Assembly (NCBI GenBank): GCA_001689495.1
Contig: LUJS01000031.1
Span: 84,327-140,580 of the forward strand
Length of the DNA stretch: 56,254 nt
Direction of reading: 5' to 3'
From: Bacteroidales bacterium M8
Lineage (GTDB): Bacteria; Bacteroidota; Bacteroidia; Bacteroidales; Muribaculaceae
Shown: positions 32,097 to 41,112 of the stretch, piece after piece
Numbering within the stretch: the stretch's first letter is position 1
Layout: the number at the start of each line of letters is the position of its first letter
The notes under the pieces: generated by a model
Databases searched by the model: none
What the model saw: only the letters and a program-made list of their open reading frames with translations
Told to the model about the DNA's origin: nothing
Made by a program: the position numbers and the translations under genes

Positions 32097-33220
32097 TGTG
32101 CGGTATGTTTGGCAAGCGCGCGGGCAAATCCGTGCATCTCCTCGAGGCCGAGCGCGGCGCTGAGGCTGATGCGCAGCCGGTCGGTGCCCGGGGGCACCGT
32201 CGGGGTGCGGATGGGCAATACTTTGAAGCCCTCGCCGAGCAGTGCCCGAGAGAGTCGGACGGCCTCTGTCGGGTCGCCTACCATATAGGGTATGATGTGG
32301 CTCGGCACCGATGCGCCGATGGCCTGCGAGAGTGTCCGGCCGAGGTCGGCGAGGTGCTCGCGCTCGGCATCCATGTCGAGAAACTTGCGTATGACGAATT
32401 CGGTCCATGCGGCCTGCATCGGCGGCAGGGCCGTGGAGAATATGAATGACCTCGAGCGATTCACGGCATACTCGCGCAGGGTGGGCGATAGGGCCGCGAA
32501 CGCTCCCATCGAGCAACATGCCTTGCCGAAGGTGCCGATGATGACGTCAATCTCCTCATGTCCGGGCGTGGCCATGCACAGGCCCAGACCCTGCGGGCCG
32601 AGCACGCCGAATGCGTGGGCCTCGTCGACATAGAGCATGACGCTCGGATGCCTGCGCTTCAGGGCTATGAGCTCGGCTATCGGGGCCGCGTCGCCGTCCA
32701 TCGAGTAGATGCTCTCCACTATCACCAGCACGCGCTCGAACTCCTTTTCCTTGGCCGAGACCATGCGCTCGAGGTGCTCCATGTCGTTGTGGCGGAATCG
32801 CCCGAACGGCGCGCGGCTCAGGGTGATGCCGTCGATGATGCTGGCGTGGACCAGACGGTCGGCAGCGATGAATGTACCCGCGGGCGATGCCAGCGCCGAC
32901 ACCAGACCGGCGTTGGCGTGATAGCCGCTGTTGAACAGCAGCGCCTCGCGGCCATAGAGCCGTGCCAGCAGCGCCTCGAGCGACGCATATTCGCTTTGGC
33001 GGCCACTGAGCAGTCTCGCTGCCGACGAGCTGAGGGGGATGCGGCGGTTGGAGGCAAGCTCCATGAACTCGGCCTGCAGTTCGGGACGCGAGGCCAGACC
33101 CAGATAGTCGTTGGACGACAGGTCGGTGAGCCCCGCTGGTGAATCGCTCCCCGGTACGGCGCGCAGGTTGCCCGCGGCGGCAAGCGAGTCTATGATGGTT
33201 GAATATGTGTCAGAACTCAT
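32081..33220 (-). CDS. bioF: 8-amino-7-oxononanoate synthase
   Basis: PLP enzyme condensing pimeloyl-ACP and alanine to KAPA. The 379 residues have the alpha-oxoamine synthase pattern: LSSNDYLGLASRPE at about residue 33, NSGYHANAGLVSAL, YVDEAHAFGVLGPQG (PLP-contacting Asp and His), and the PLP lysine in IGTFGKACCSMGAF. It is followed by the overlapping bioG/bioC gene and preceded by bioA after 9 bp, a tight operon. Confidence 0.96.
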   Translation of the reverse strand: MSSDTYSTIIDSLAAAGNLRAVPGSDSPAGLTDLSSNDYLGLASRPELQAEFMELASNRRIPLSSSAARLLSGRQSEYASLEALLARLYGREALLFNSGYHANAGLVSALASPAGTFIAADRLVHASIIDGITLSRAPFGRFRHNDMEHLERMVSAKEKEFERVLVIVESIYSMDGDAAPIAELIALKRRHPSVMLYVDEAHAFGVLGPQGLGLCMATPGHEEIDVIIGTFGKACCSMGAFAALSPTLREYAVNRSRSFIFSTALPPMQAAWTEFVIRKFLDMDAEREHLADLGRTLSQAIGASVPSHIIPYMVGDPTEAVRLSRALLGEGFKVLPIRTPTVPPGTDRLRISLSAALGLEEMHGFARALAKHTAQCNSN

Positions 33221-33229
33221 AACCGATTA

Positions 33230-34528
33230 TTATATGTCCCGTTTCTCCTGTCCCATCCCGGCGATTATACCTATCATCTCTTTTGCCAGCGTGCGCAGGT
33301 CGTCGTCCGCGATGACGTATGGGGGCATAATGTAGGCGTTGCGGCCGAAAGGGCGCACCCAGATGCCGCGCTCGACGCATTTTTTCTGGAACTCGCCCAC
33401 GTTGACGGGCTCGTTCAGCTCTACCACGCCGATAGAGCCCATCACCCTCACCTCATGCACCGACTCGAGGTCGCGGGCGGGGGCAAGCTCCTCGGCCAGA
33501 ATCCGTTCGATATGCGCCACGCGCGCCTCCATGTCCTGCGCGCGCAGCAGCCGCAGCGACTCGATGGCAATGGCGCAGGCCAGCGGATTGGCCATGAACG
33601 TGGGGCCGTGCATCATCACCCCGGCCTCGCCACGCGATATGGTGTCAGCCACCTCGCGGGTCGTGAGCACGGCGCTCATGGTCAGATAGCCCGCTGTGAG
33701 TCCCTTGCCAATGCACATGATGTCGGGCTCGACACCCGCGTGCTCCCACGCGAACATCTTGCCCGTGCGCCAGAATCCGGTGGCTATCTCATCGAATATC
33801 AGGTATATGCCCAGCTCGTCGCACAGGTGGCGGGCACGTCTCAGATACTCGGGGTGATAGAACCTCATGCCCCCGGCGCCCTGCACCACGGGCTCGAGTA
33901 TCAGGGCCGCGAGCTCGCCGGCATGCTCGCGCATCAGTCGCTCCATCGGCTCGAAGTCGGCATCGTCCCACTCCTCCCACGGCTTGATGGCCGGGGCGGG
34001 GGCGAAATAGCGCACGGGCAGGGCGGGTCCGAAGGCGCCGTGCATTCCCGTCACGGGATCGCAGACGCTCATGGCGTTCCACGTGTCGCCGTGATAGCCG
34101 CTGCGGATGGTGATGAAGTTGGTCTTCGAGTGGTCGCCGCTGCGCGATATTGATGCCTGCACGGCCATCTTCATGGCCACCTCGACGGCCACAGAGCCTG
34201 AGTCGGCATAAAATATATTGTGCATCGACGGCGGCGCCACCTCGAGCAGGGCCTTGCCGAGGTCTATGGCGGGCTGGTGGGTAAATCCACCGAACATCAC
34301 GTGGCTCATGCGCTCCATCTGGCGCATGGCGGCAGCGTTGATGTCGGGGTGATTGTAGCCGTGTATCACGCACCACCACGACGACATGCCGTCTATCAGC
34401 TCGCGCCCGTCGCTCAGGCGTATCCTCGCGCCGCGGGCCGAGTCTACCTTATAGGTGGGCAGCGGGTCTATGGTCGATGTATAGGGGTGCCAGAGATGCT
34501 CTCTGTCGAATGAATCGTGAACAGACAA
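33230..34528 (-). CDS. bioA: Adenosylmethionine-8-amino-7-oxononanoate aminotransferase
   Basis: PLP aminotransferase converting KAPA to DAPA with S-adenosylmethionine as amino donor. The 432 residues show HLWHPYTSTIDPLPTY at the N-terminus, GMSSWWCVIHGYNHPDI, FADSGSVAVEVAMKMA-type PLP contacts, YLIFDEIATGFWRTGKMF, and the PLP lysine in CIGKGLTAGYLTMS. It heads the biotin operon bioA-bioF-bioG/bioC-bioD. bioB, the final enzyme, is not in this window. Confidence 0.97.
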   Translation of the reverse strand: MSVHDSFDREHLWHPYTSTIDPLPTYKVDSARGARIRLSDGRELIDGMSSWWCVIHGYNHPDINAAAMRQMERMSHVMFGGFTHQPAIDLGKALLEVAPPSMHNIFYADSGSVAVEVAMKMAVQASISRSGDHSKTNFITIRSGYHGDTWNAMSVCDPVTGMHGAFGPALPVRYFAPAPAIKPWEEWDDADFEPMERLMREHAGELAALILEPVVQGAGGMRFYHPEYLRRARHLCDELGIYLIFDEIATGFWRTGKMFAWEHAGVEPDIMCIGKGLTAGYLTMSAVLTTREVADTISRGEAGVMMHGPTFMANPLACAIAIESLRLLRAQDMEARVAHIERILAEELAPARDLESVHEVRVMGSIGVVELNEPVNVGEFQKKCVERGIWVRPFGRNAYIMPPYVIADDDLRTLAKEMIGIIAGMGQEKRDI

Positions 34529-34587
34529 AACCTATCGTAGTTTTAATGATTGGAATAATGATGAGGAGACCGCTTGTAACAAAGGCA

Positions 34588-34622
34588 CAAAATTACGAAA
34601 TAATTTTGAGAAACGGGCCAAT
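34588..34622 (-). promoter_or_regulatory. Promoter-like element of the biotin operon
   Basis: On the minus strand TAATTTTG (34588-34595) matches the -7 consensus, with ATTG (34619-34622) 23 nt upstream as a weak -33 box. The leader before bioA would be about 55 nt. I did not find an obvious palindromic biotin operator. Confidence 0.45.
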
Positions 34623-34663
34623 AAAAAACAGCGGACGACGCCGCCGGCGTGGCGGGTCGTCCG
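34621..34663 (-). terminator. Intrinsic terminator of the HAD-ribF operon
   Basis: On the minus strand CGGACGAC (34663-34656) pairs with GTCGTCCG (34639-34632), followed by TGTTTTTTAT. It separates ribF from the bio operon promoter. Confidence 0.85.
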
Positions 34664-34691
34664 TTGTGATGTGTCGCGACGGGTGTCGGGG

Positions 34692-35624
34692 TCACTTCTT
34701 GCCGAGGCGCTTGCGCACGGCCTTGGCGTCGTCCTCGAGCTGTGCCTTCAGCTTGTCGGTGGTCTGGAACCGGCGCTCGGGGCGCAGGTAGTCGATGAAC
34801 TCGATGCTGATGTCCTCGTCATAGAGATAGCCGTTATAGTCGAGTATGTGGGCCTCTATCGAGATGTCTGACGGCGTCACGTTGTCGTTGACCGTGGGGC
34901 GGTAGCCTATGTTGACCATGGCGGGGCGGCTCTCGCCGTCGGGGGTGATGACCCTTGCCGCATACGAGCCGGTCTTGGGTATCAGGGCCGACTGCTCGAG
35001 GGGCCTGAGGTTGGCGGTGGCAAATCCAAGCGTGCGTCCCAGCCTGTTGCCGGGCACCACGCGGCCGCGCAGCCTGTAGGGGTGACCCAGCGCGCGGGCG
35101 GCCTCGGCGGGCTTGCCGTCGATGAGCAGGCGGCGTATCGACGACGAGCTCACAGGCGCACCCGGTCCGCGATACTCGGGCGCCTGTATTATGTCGACCC
35201 CCACGCTGTTGCCTATGGCGCGATATTTATCCAAGCCCTCGGGGCCGTCGTGGCCGAATCGGTTGTTGAATCCCAGCACCAGCGCGTCGATGCCGAACTG
35301 CGAGTGCAGCAGGCGCAGGAACTCCTCGGCCGTGAGGTGGCGCAGGCGGTCGTTGAAACTGAGCAGTATCACGTCGTCGGCTCCGGCAGCCCCCAGAGCG
35401 TCCACGCGGTCTTCGAGCGTAGACAGCAGCGGCGGCGCGGCGAGGGGCCTGACAAGCGACAGCGGGTGGCGCGAGAAGGTGACTACCGACGGGCGCAAGC
35501 CTCTGCTGCGGGCCTCGGCGCCGAGATAGTCTACGAGAAAGCGGTGGCCCGGATGCACGCCGTCATACATGCCCACGGCGGCTATGCGGCGGGCCGATGT
35601 GTCTGGTCGGGTGATGAGATTCAT
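34692..35624 (-). CDS. ribF: Bifunctional riboflavin kinase / FAD synthetase
   Basis: Makes FMN and then FAD from riboflavin. The 310 residues have the N-terminal nucleotidyltransferase domain, with GMYDGVHPGHRFLVDYL (HxGH site, about residues 18-34), NNRFGHDGPEG and SSSSIRRLL. The C-terminal flavokinase domain follows, with GRTLGFATANL and the Y..TGSYA region. It follows a HAD phosphatase gene by 28 bp and ends in a terminator. Co-transcription with a HAD enzyme is suggestive, since riboflavin synthesis needs a HAD-type phosphatase, but that link is inference. Confidence 0.96.
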   Translation of the reverse strand: MNLITRPDTSARRIAAVGMYDGVHPGHRFLVDYLGAEARSRGLRPSVVTFSRHPLSLVRPLAAPPLLSTLEDRVDALGAAGADDVILLSFNDRLRHLTAEEFLRLLHSQFGIDALVLGFNNRFGHDGPEGLDKYRAIGNSVGVDIIQAPEYRGPGAPVSSSSIRRLLIDGKPAEAARALGHPYRLRGRVVPGNRLGRTLGFATANLRPLEQSALIPKTGSYAARVITPDGESRPAMVNIGYRPTVNDNVTPSDISIEAHILDYNGYLYDEDISIEFIDYLRPERRFQTTDKLKAQLEDDAKAVRKRLGKK

Positions 35625-35652
35625 GTCGCGTGAGAGTGTTTGTTGCTATATA

Positions 35653-36285
35653 TTATAACTGATTGCCGGCCTCGACGGTTTTCAGTATGTCCATGAACTC
35701 CGTGCCGGGGGGTACGGTCTCGGCCATGAACCCGAGGGCGCGGGCGGCGTCGACATTGGCCTGCGAGTCGTCGAAAAACAGTGTCTCCTCGGGCTTGATG
35801 CCACACTCGCGGCATGTATAGTCGAATATCTCGGGCTCGGGCTTATAGCATTTGGCCACATAGCTGCACACGGCGCCGTCAAAATAATCCTTCATCTCGA
35901 GCCCCTCCTTGCGGAACTCGTTTGCGATGAAACCCTCCATCATTATGGGGTTTGTGTTTGACAGCAGATAGACACCGTATCCGCGGCGGCGCAGCTCGCG
36001 CAGGTCCTGCAGGCGCTTCACGGGTATGCCCAGCAGGAATTGGTCGAAGGCGCGGTCCATCTCCTCGTCGGTCACCGGGTGGTCGAACATGGGGCGTATG
36101 CGGTCGTGAAACTCGTCGGCATCAATCTCGCCGCGCTCGAGGGCCAGAAAGGCTCCCTTCTGGCCATAGACACCCAGAAAGTCGTCGGCATCGGCCATGC
36201 CGAGATCGCTGAAGGCCCTGACGCAGCGGTTGCGGTCGAGGTCCATGATCACCCCGCCGAGATCGAAAAGCAGATTCTTTATCAT
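35653..36285 (-). CDS. HAD-family hydrolase (subfamily IA)
   Basis: Small-molecule phosphatase of the haloacid dehalogenase superfamily. The 210 residues contain motif I in LLFDLGGVIMDLDRNR, motif II in VYLLSNTNPIMM, the motif III Lys near CYKPEPEIFDY, and motif IV FFDDSQANVDAAR. In motif I the usual first Asp is present (FDLGG), and the second position is Gly rather than Asp, as in many HAD-IA members. I set the start at ATG 36285: a longer frame would begin upstream of the -7 promoter box at 36313-36320. It is co-transcribed with ribF. Confidence 0.9.
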   Translation of the reverse strand: MIKNLLFDLGGVIMDLDRNRCVRAFSDLGMADADDFLGVYGQKGAFLALERGEIDADEFHDRIRPMFDHPVTDEEMDRAFDQFLLGIPVKRLQDLRELRRRGYGVYLLSNTNPIMMEGFIANEFRKEGLEMKDYFDGAVCSYVAKCYKPEPEIFDYTCRECGIKPEETLFFDDSQANVDAARALGFMAETVPPGTEFMDILKTVEAGNQL

Positions 36286-36312
36286 AGTATGCGGTTTTGA
36301 TTTATCACACTG

Positions 36313-36320
36313 CAAAATTA
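36313..36320 (-). promoter_or_regulatory. -7 promoter element of the HAD-ribF operon
   Basis: TAATTTTG on the minus strand, 27 nt before the chosen ATG. A TTTG (36348-36351) is 27 nt further upstream, longer than the usual spacer. Confidence 0.5.
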
Positions 36321-36351
36321 GCAAAAAATCCTCATTCCAACCCTCTCCAAA

Positions 36352-36392
36352 AGGGGTATTAAACCCCTAAAGTGTTAAAAAACGTACTTTTG
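36352..36392 (+). promoter_or_regulatory. Promoter region of the EEP nuclease locus
   Basis: TACTTTTG (36385-36392) fits the -7 consensus. A short inverted repeat AGGGG-TATTAAA-CCCCT (36352-36368) lies where a -33 box would be expected and may be an operator. The leader before the ATG at 36517 would be about 118 nt. Confidence 0.45.
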
Positions 36393-36516
36393 TGCCCCGA
36401 AAATTAGGCTTGCATTAATATTTTTTATATTTTTACGCTCTCTCCCGTTTCTCTCTACGGGCTAACGAAGTTAAACACCTGTTATTCAGTTTAAAAAATC
36501 TAAAGCGATTCTGTAC

Positions 36517-37572
36517 ATGAGACGATCCCCACTCATCCCGCTGCTGTTGGCGTTGCTGATGGCGCTGAATCTTTCGGCACAGACACCCGACAGGGACAAG
36601 AAACAGTTCCTCGTCTTCGGCGTGGCATTCTACAACCTCGAAAACCTCTTTGACACCATCAACAACAACGGCAAGTACGATCTTGAGTTCTCGCCCAACG
36701 GCTCCCGCCAGTGGAACGGCGAGAAGTATCGCAGCAAGATCAACAACCTTGCCCGCGCCATCTCGGCCATGACCACCAAGACCACCCCCATGGGCCCGGC
36801 CATCATCGGCGTCAGCGAGATCGAGAACAAGAGCGTGCTCGACGATCTGGTGCGCGCAGAGGCCATCAAGAAATGGCGCCTGCAGGTGGTGCATCACGAC
36901 TCGCCCGACCGCCGCGGCGTCGACGTGGGCCTGCTCTACAACCCCCGCTTCTTCCGCGTGCTCGACGTGACCAACCACAGGCTGCGCATCCCGGGCTATG
37001 AGGAGTTCCGCACCCGCGACCAGATGTGCGTCACCGGCATACTCGGCGGCGACACGCTCAGCGTCATCGTCAACCACTGGCCCTCGCGTCTGGGCGGACA
37101 GGAGCAGTCGAGCTATCTGCGCGAGGCTGCCGCAGACCTCTCCAAGCACATCGCAGACTCGCTCTGGGCCATACGCCCCAATCAGGGCGTCATCGTCATG
37201 GGCGACCTCAACGACGACCCGATGGACAAGTCGGTGGCCGTCAACCTCGGCGCCTCGAAGGAGGACAAGGGCGTGCAGCCCCACACGTTCTACAACCCGT
37301 GGTGGAAGATGCTCGACCGCGGCATCGGCACTCTGGCATACAACAGCTCGTGGAACCTGTTTGACCAGATCGTGGTCTCTGGCACCCTGCTCGAGCACAA
37401 CAATGCCTCGGGCCTGCGCTACTGGAAGTGTCAGGTCAACAACTTCGACTTTCTCATAGACCGTGAGGGCAGGCGTCAGGGCTATCCCAAGCGCACGTTT
37501 GCCTCGGGCCAGTGGCTCGACGGATTCTCAGACCACTTCCCCACCGAGGTATTCCTGATCAAACAGAGATAA
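36517..37572 (+). CDS. Secreted endonuclease/exonuclease/phosphatase family protein
   Basis: Metal-dependent phosphodiesterase or phosphatase of the EEP (DNase I-like) fold, exported by a signal peptide (MRRSPLIPLLLALLMALNLSAQ). The 351 residues contain the expected active-site elements in order: YNLENLFDT (N, near 40), GVSEIENKSVL (catalytic metal Glu, about 108), DSPDRRGVDVGLLYNP, VNHWPSRLGG (catalytic His region), GDLNDDPMDKS (Asp/Asn, about 229) and FSDHFPTEV (terminal Asp-His). It heads a five-gene run and its TAA abuts the next ATG. The substrate (nucleic acid, lipid or small phosphoester) is not determined. Confidence 0.9.
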   Translation: MRRSPLIPLLLALLMALNLSAQTPDRDKKQFLVFGVAFYNLENLFDTINNNGKYDLEFSPNGSRQWNGEKYRSKINNLARAISAMTTKTTPMGPAIIGVSEIENKSVLDDLVRAEAIKKWRLQVVHHDSPDRRGVDVGLLYNPRFFRVLDVTNHRLRIPGYEEFRTRDQMCVTGILGGDTLSVIVNHWPSRLGGQEQSSYLREAAADLSKHIADSLWAIRPNQGVIVMGDLNDDPMDKSVAVNLGASKEDKGVQPHTFYNPWWKMLDRGIGTLAYNSSWNLFDQIVVSGTLLEHNNASGLRYWKCQVNNFDFLIDREGRRQGYPKRTFASGQWLDGFSDHFPTEVFLIKQR

Positions 37573-38217
37573 ATGGCTGCCACCGACCCCAAACCGTTCG
37601 TCATCACCATAGGCCGTCAGTTCGGCAGTGGCGGGCGCGAGCTCGGCAAGGCACTTGCCCGCGAGCTCGGCATAGAGTATTATGACAAGGAACTGCTGCT
37701 CGAGGCGTCGAAAAAGGCGGGGGTGAATCCCGAGTTCTTCGAGAAGAACGACGAGCGTTTCCCCACCTTCCTGCACGGACTCTTCTCGTTCTCGATGGGC
37801 ACGACGCCCCTGTGCTACTACACCGGGCCGTCGTCCATCACCGACGACGGGCTCTATAAGGCTGTGAGCGACTTCCTGCTCCAGACCGCCGCCGAGCGCT
37901 CGTTCGTAGTGGTGGGCCGCACGTCGGACTATATATTACGTCACCATCCGCGTCTGGCCAACATATTTGTCCACGCCCCCATGCAAGAGTGCGTGCGCCG
38001 CATCACCGAGCGCGCCGACGCACTGACCCCCGAGAAGGCAGAGGCTCTGGCCCGCCGCACCAACAAGTGGAGGGCCGACTACTATAACTTCTTCACCGAC
38101 AAGGAGTGGGGCCGCGCCGACAGCTATGACCTCACCCTCGACTCCTACAAGCTCGGCATCCCCGGCTGCGTGCAGATCATCAAGGAGTACCTCAGGCAAA
38201 GAGGCTTTATCGGCTGA
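37573..38217 (+). CDS. Cytidylate kinase-like family protein
   Basis: P-loop kinase of the Cytidylate_kin2 type, predicted cytoplasmic. The 214 residues show a P-loop variant in ITIGRQFGSGGRELGKALAR (about 11-30), the YYDKELLLEASKKAGV block, and VVGRTSDYILRHHPRLANIF with the conserved Arg. The exact substrate is uncertain; true CMP kinases are closely related. It follows the EEP gene with zero spacing, which ties it to that transcript. It may recycle nucleoside monophosphates if the locus handles nucleic acids. Confidence 0.85.
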   Translation: MAATDPKPFVITIGRQFGSGGRELGKALARELGIEYYDKELLLEASKKAGVNPEFFEKNDERFPTFLHGLFSFSMGTTPLCYYTGPSSITDDGLYKAVSDFLLQTAAERSFVVVGRTSDYILRHHPRLANIFVHAPMQECVRRITERADALTPEKAEALARRTNKWRADYYNFFTDKEWGRADSYDLTLDSYKLGIPGCVQIIKEYLRQRGFIG

Positions 38218-38243
38218 GAGAGGATGCGGTTGTCATAGTTTTT

Positions 38244-38274
38244 CTAGTTCAACTAGACCAACTAGATCAACTAG
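38244..38274. repeat. Short 9-bp tandem repeat
   Basis: CTAGNYCAA occurs three times followed by CTAG, with CTAG at 38244, 38253, 38262 and 38271 (exact 9-bp period). It lies between the kinase-like gene and the TonB receptor gene. It could be a regulator-binding array or a slippage product. Confidence 0.8.
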
Positions 38275-38325
38275 TCATCCCCACGACAGAAATTCAACAA
38301 AAAAACATCATATTTAACTACGTTT

Positions 38326-41088
38326 ATGAGAATCAAACTGTTTCTGCTACTGCTGCTGACGGCTGCGTTGCCGTCGCTCGCCCAAAAGACAGGTGTAGCC
38401 GGTACTGTTGTCGACTCTAACACCGGTGCGCCGGTCGAAGGCGCCACCGTCATGCTCGACAATCAGGCGCTCTCTGTCACCACCGGCCCGACAGGCGCGT
38501 TTGCGTTTCCCGACGCCGCCCCCGGTGCCGACGACCTCACGGTGCTGGCATACGGTTACAACGACTATACTCAGGCCATAGTCGTGCCTGCCGGCAAGGC
38601 CCTCAACCTCGGCCCTGTCAAGATACAGAGCTCCAATGTGTTCGACACATTCTACGAAGAGCAGGGCGACCTCCTCTTCGATCAGGCCGTGCTCGAGGAC
38701 GAGGAGGGCAACATGCAGACCATCGCTGCACTGACAGGTGCCAGCGATGACATATACTACAACTCGGCGTCATACGACTTCCAGCCCATGCGTTTCCGCG
38801 TGCGCGGCTATGACTCCAAGTACACCCAGACCTACATCAACGGCATCAGCTTCAATGATCTGGCCCGCGGCCGCTTCAACTACTCGACCCTCGGCGGCAT
38901 GAACCGCGCCTTCCGCGACCGCACCACCGCCCTCGGCCTCTCAGCCGCAGACTTCGGATTCGGCGACATCGGCGGCGCATCCGACATCAACACCCGCGCC
39001 GCACACTATGCTCCCGGCTTCAACGGCTCGGTGGCATACACCAACTCCAACTACATGCTGCGCGCCATGGCACAGTACTCGACCGGTCTCAACAAGAACG
39101 GCTGGGCATTCTCGGTCAGCGGCATCGCCCGCTATGCCAACGAGGGTGTCATCGAGGGTACGTTCTACAACTCATACGGCCTCTTCGCATCGCTCGAGAA
39201 GGTCTTCAACGACAAGCACTCGCTCAACCTCACCGTCTGGGGCGCACCCACGCAGCGCGCCTCCAACTCGGCCACATATCTCGAGGCATACGAGCTGGCA
39301 GACAACAACCTCTACAACCCCAACTGGGGCTGGCAGGACGGCAAGAAGCGCTCGTCGCGCATCGTCGAGACCTTCGACCCCTCGGCCGTGCTCAACTGGA
39401 TATGGAAACCCTCGGCCAACACCACCGTCAACACCGGCTTCGCGTTCCGCTCGATCCACTACTCGACATCGTCGCTGACATGGTTTGACGGTCCCGACCC
39501 CCGTCCCGACTACTACCGCTATCTGCCGTCGTTCTTCTATGACAACGGCGAGCCCACCGAGACATCAGACCTCTACGAGCGCATGTGGCGCACCGACGAG
39601 AACTTCCGTCAGCTCAAATGGGACTCGTTCTATCAGGCCAACTACATGAACAAGCTCTATGGCCGCGGCGGCGACCCCGACAACAAGGCCGCAAGCTACA
39701 TGCTCGAAGACCGCCACAGCAACCAGAACGACTATGTGTTCAACTCGGTGCTCAACACCCGCCTCAACAGCTTCATGACCCTTCAGGCCGGCGTCAGCGT
39801 CAACTATACAAGCGCCCACTACTACAAGACCGTCCGCGACCTGCTGGGCGGCGAGTACTGGATCGACGTCGACAAGTTCTCCGAGCGCGACTTCCCCAAC
39901 AACCCCGACATGCTCCAGAACGACCTGCGCAACCCCAACCGCAAGGTCTATGAGGGCGACACGTTCGACTACAACTACTACATCAACGCCGTTCAGGCCA
40001 CCGCTTGGATACAGAACCAGATAACCCTGCCCCGCTGGGACATCAACTATGGCCTCAAGATCGGCTACACCCAGTTCCAGCGCGACGGCAAGATGCAGTC
40101 GGGCCGCGACCCCGAGAACTCTTACGGCAAGGGCAAGACCCACCGCTTCGACACCGGCATGCTCAAGGCCGGCGCCACCTATAAGATAGACGGCCGCAAC
40201 TACATTCAGGCCCACGCCTCGTATGGCACTCAGGCTCCTCTGTTCGAGTATGCCTATATCTCGCCCCGATACAAGGAGAAGGCCATCAACGGTCTCGAGA
40301 ACGAGCGCATCCTCTCGGGCGACATCTCGTATATCTGGAACTATCGCCGCTTCCGTGGTGCCGTGACCGGCTACTGGACCAATATGTACGACCAGACCGA
40401 GCGCACCTCGTTCTATGACGACCAGTACTCGACATACATGAACTATGTGCTCAAGAACGTCAACACCACATACAAGGGCATCGAGATCGGCATGGCCTAC
40501 AAGGTGACCCCCTCGGTCACCGTCAGCGCCGCCGCAACCTTCGCACGCTATCAGTACAAGAATCGTCCCGTGGGCACACGCTCGTACGAGAACAACTTCC
40601 GCCCCGACACCACTCAGGTGGTCTATCTCAAGAACTTCTTCCTCGGCGGCACGCCCCAGAAGGCCGTCAACCTCGGCATCGACTGGGCTGCTCCCGGCTC
40701 GTGGTTCTTCAACATCAACGCATCGTGGATGGGCGACGCCTATGTCAACCTCTCGCCCGTGCGCCACGAGGCTCTGCCCGACCTGTGGGAGAAATATCCC
40801 TCGTACGAGGAACTCGAGAACAAGATGACCGAGCTGGCCACTCAGGACAAGCTCAAGGACGCATTCGTGCTCAACGCCTCGATAGGCAAGGTCGTCTACA
40901 TCAACCGCAAGGTCTCGATGAACTTCAACCTCAACGTCGACAACATCCTCAACAACCGCAAGATCCAGACCTACGCATACCAGCAGGGCCGATTCGACTA
41001 TACCAACTATGACTCGCAGAAGTATCCCAACAAGTACTTCTACGCTCAGGGCATCAAGGTATATCTCAACGTCGGCATCCGTTTCTAA
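38326..41088 (+). CDS. TonB-dependent outer membrane receptor
   Basis: Energy-coupled outer membrane importer. The 920 residues have a signal peptide (MRIKLFLLLLLTAALPSLAQ) and an N-terminal carboxypeptidase-regulatory-like Ig domain (about 22-105, GVAGTVVDSNTGAPVEGATV). A plug follows (about 110-235, with RFRVRGYDSKYTQTYINGI), then a 22-strand-type barrel ending in aromatic Phe (YLNVGIRF). It lacks an adjacent SusD homologue; instead two DUF5689 lipoproteins follow after 24 bp and further on. It is therefore not a standard SusCD pair. The ligand is unknown; the neighbouring secreted EEP enzyme hints at a phosphorylated or nucleic-acid-derived ligand. Confidence 0.93.
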   Translation: MRIKLFLLLLLTAALPSLAQKTGVAGTVVDSNTGAPVEGATVMLDNQALSVTTGPTGAFAFPDAAPGADDLTVLAYGYNDYTQAIVVPAGKALNLGPVKIQSSNVFDTFYEEQGDLLFDQAVLEDEEGNMQTIAALTGASDDIYYNSASYDFQPMRFRVRGYDSKYTQTYINGISFNDLARGRFNYSTLGGMNRAFRDRTTALGLSAADFGFGDIGGASDINTRAAHYAPGFNGSVAYTNSNYMLRAMAQYSTGLNKNGWAFSVSGIARYANEGVIEGTFYNSYGLFASLEKVFNDKHSLNLTVWGAPTQRASNSATYLEAYELADNNLYNPNWGWQDGKKRSSRIVETFDPSAVLNWIWKPSANTTVNTGFAFRSIHYSTSSLTWFDGPDPRPDYYRYLPSFFYDNGEPTETSDLYERMWRTDENFRQLKWDSFYQANYMNKLYGRGGDPDNKAASYMLEDRHSNQNDYVFNSVLNTRLNSFMTLQAGVSVNYTSAHYYKTVRDLLGGEYWIDVDKFSERDFPNNPDMLQNDLRNPNRKVYEGDTFDYNYYINAVQATAWIQNQITLPRWDINYGLKIGYTQFQRDGKMQSGRDPENSYGKGKTHRFDTGMLKAGATYKIDGRNYIQAHASYGTQAPLFEYAYISPRYKEKAINGLENERILSGDISYIWNYRRFRGAVTGYWTNMYDQTERTSFYDDQYSTYMNYVLKNVNTTYKGIEIGMAYKVTPSVTVSAAATFARYQYKNRPVGTRSYENNFRPDTTQVVYLKNFFLGGTPQKAVNLGIDWAAPGSWFFNINASWMGDAYVNLSPVRHEALPDLWEKYPSYEELENKMTELATQDKLKDAFVLNASIGKVVYINRKVSMNFNLNVDNILNNRKIQTYAYQQGRFDYTNYDSQKYPNKYFYAQGIKVYLNVGIRF

Positions 41089-41112
41089 CCCACCACAAAC
41101 GACACTCAATAT

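Noticed and set aside
32097..32519. N-terminal extension of the BioG/BioC frame
   Set aside because: The extension lies inside bioF, is Arg/His/Pro-rich and has no domain. The ATG at 32096 gives the exact BioG N-terminus.
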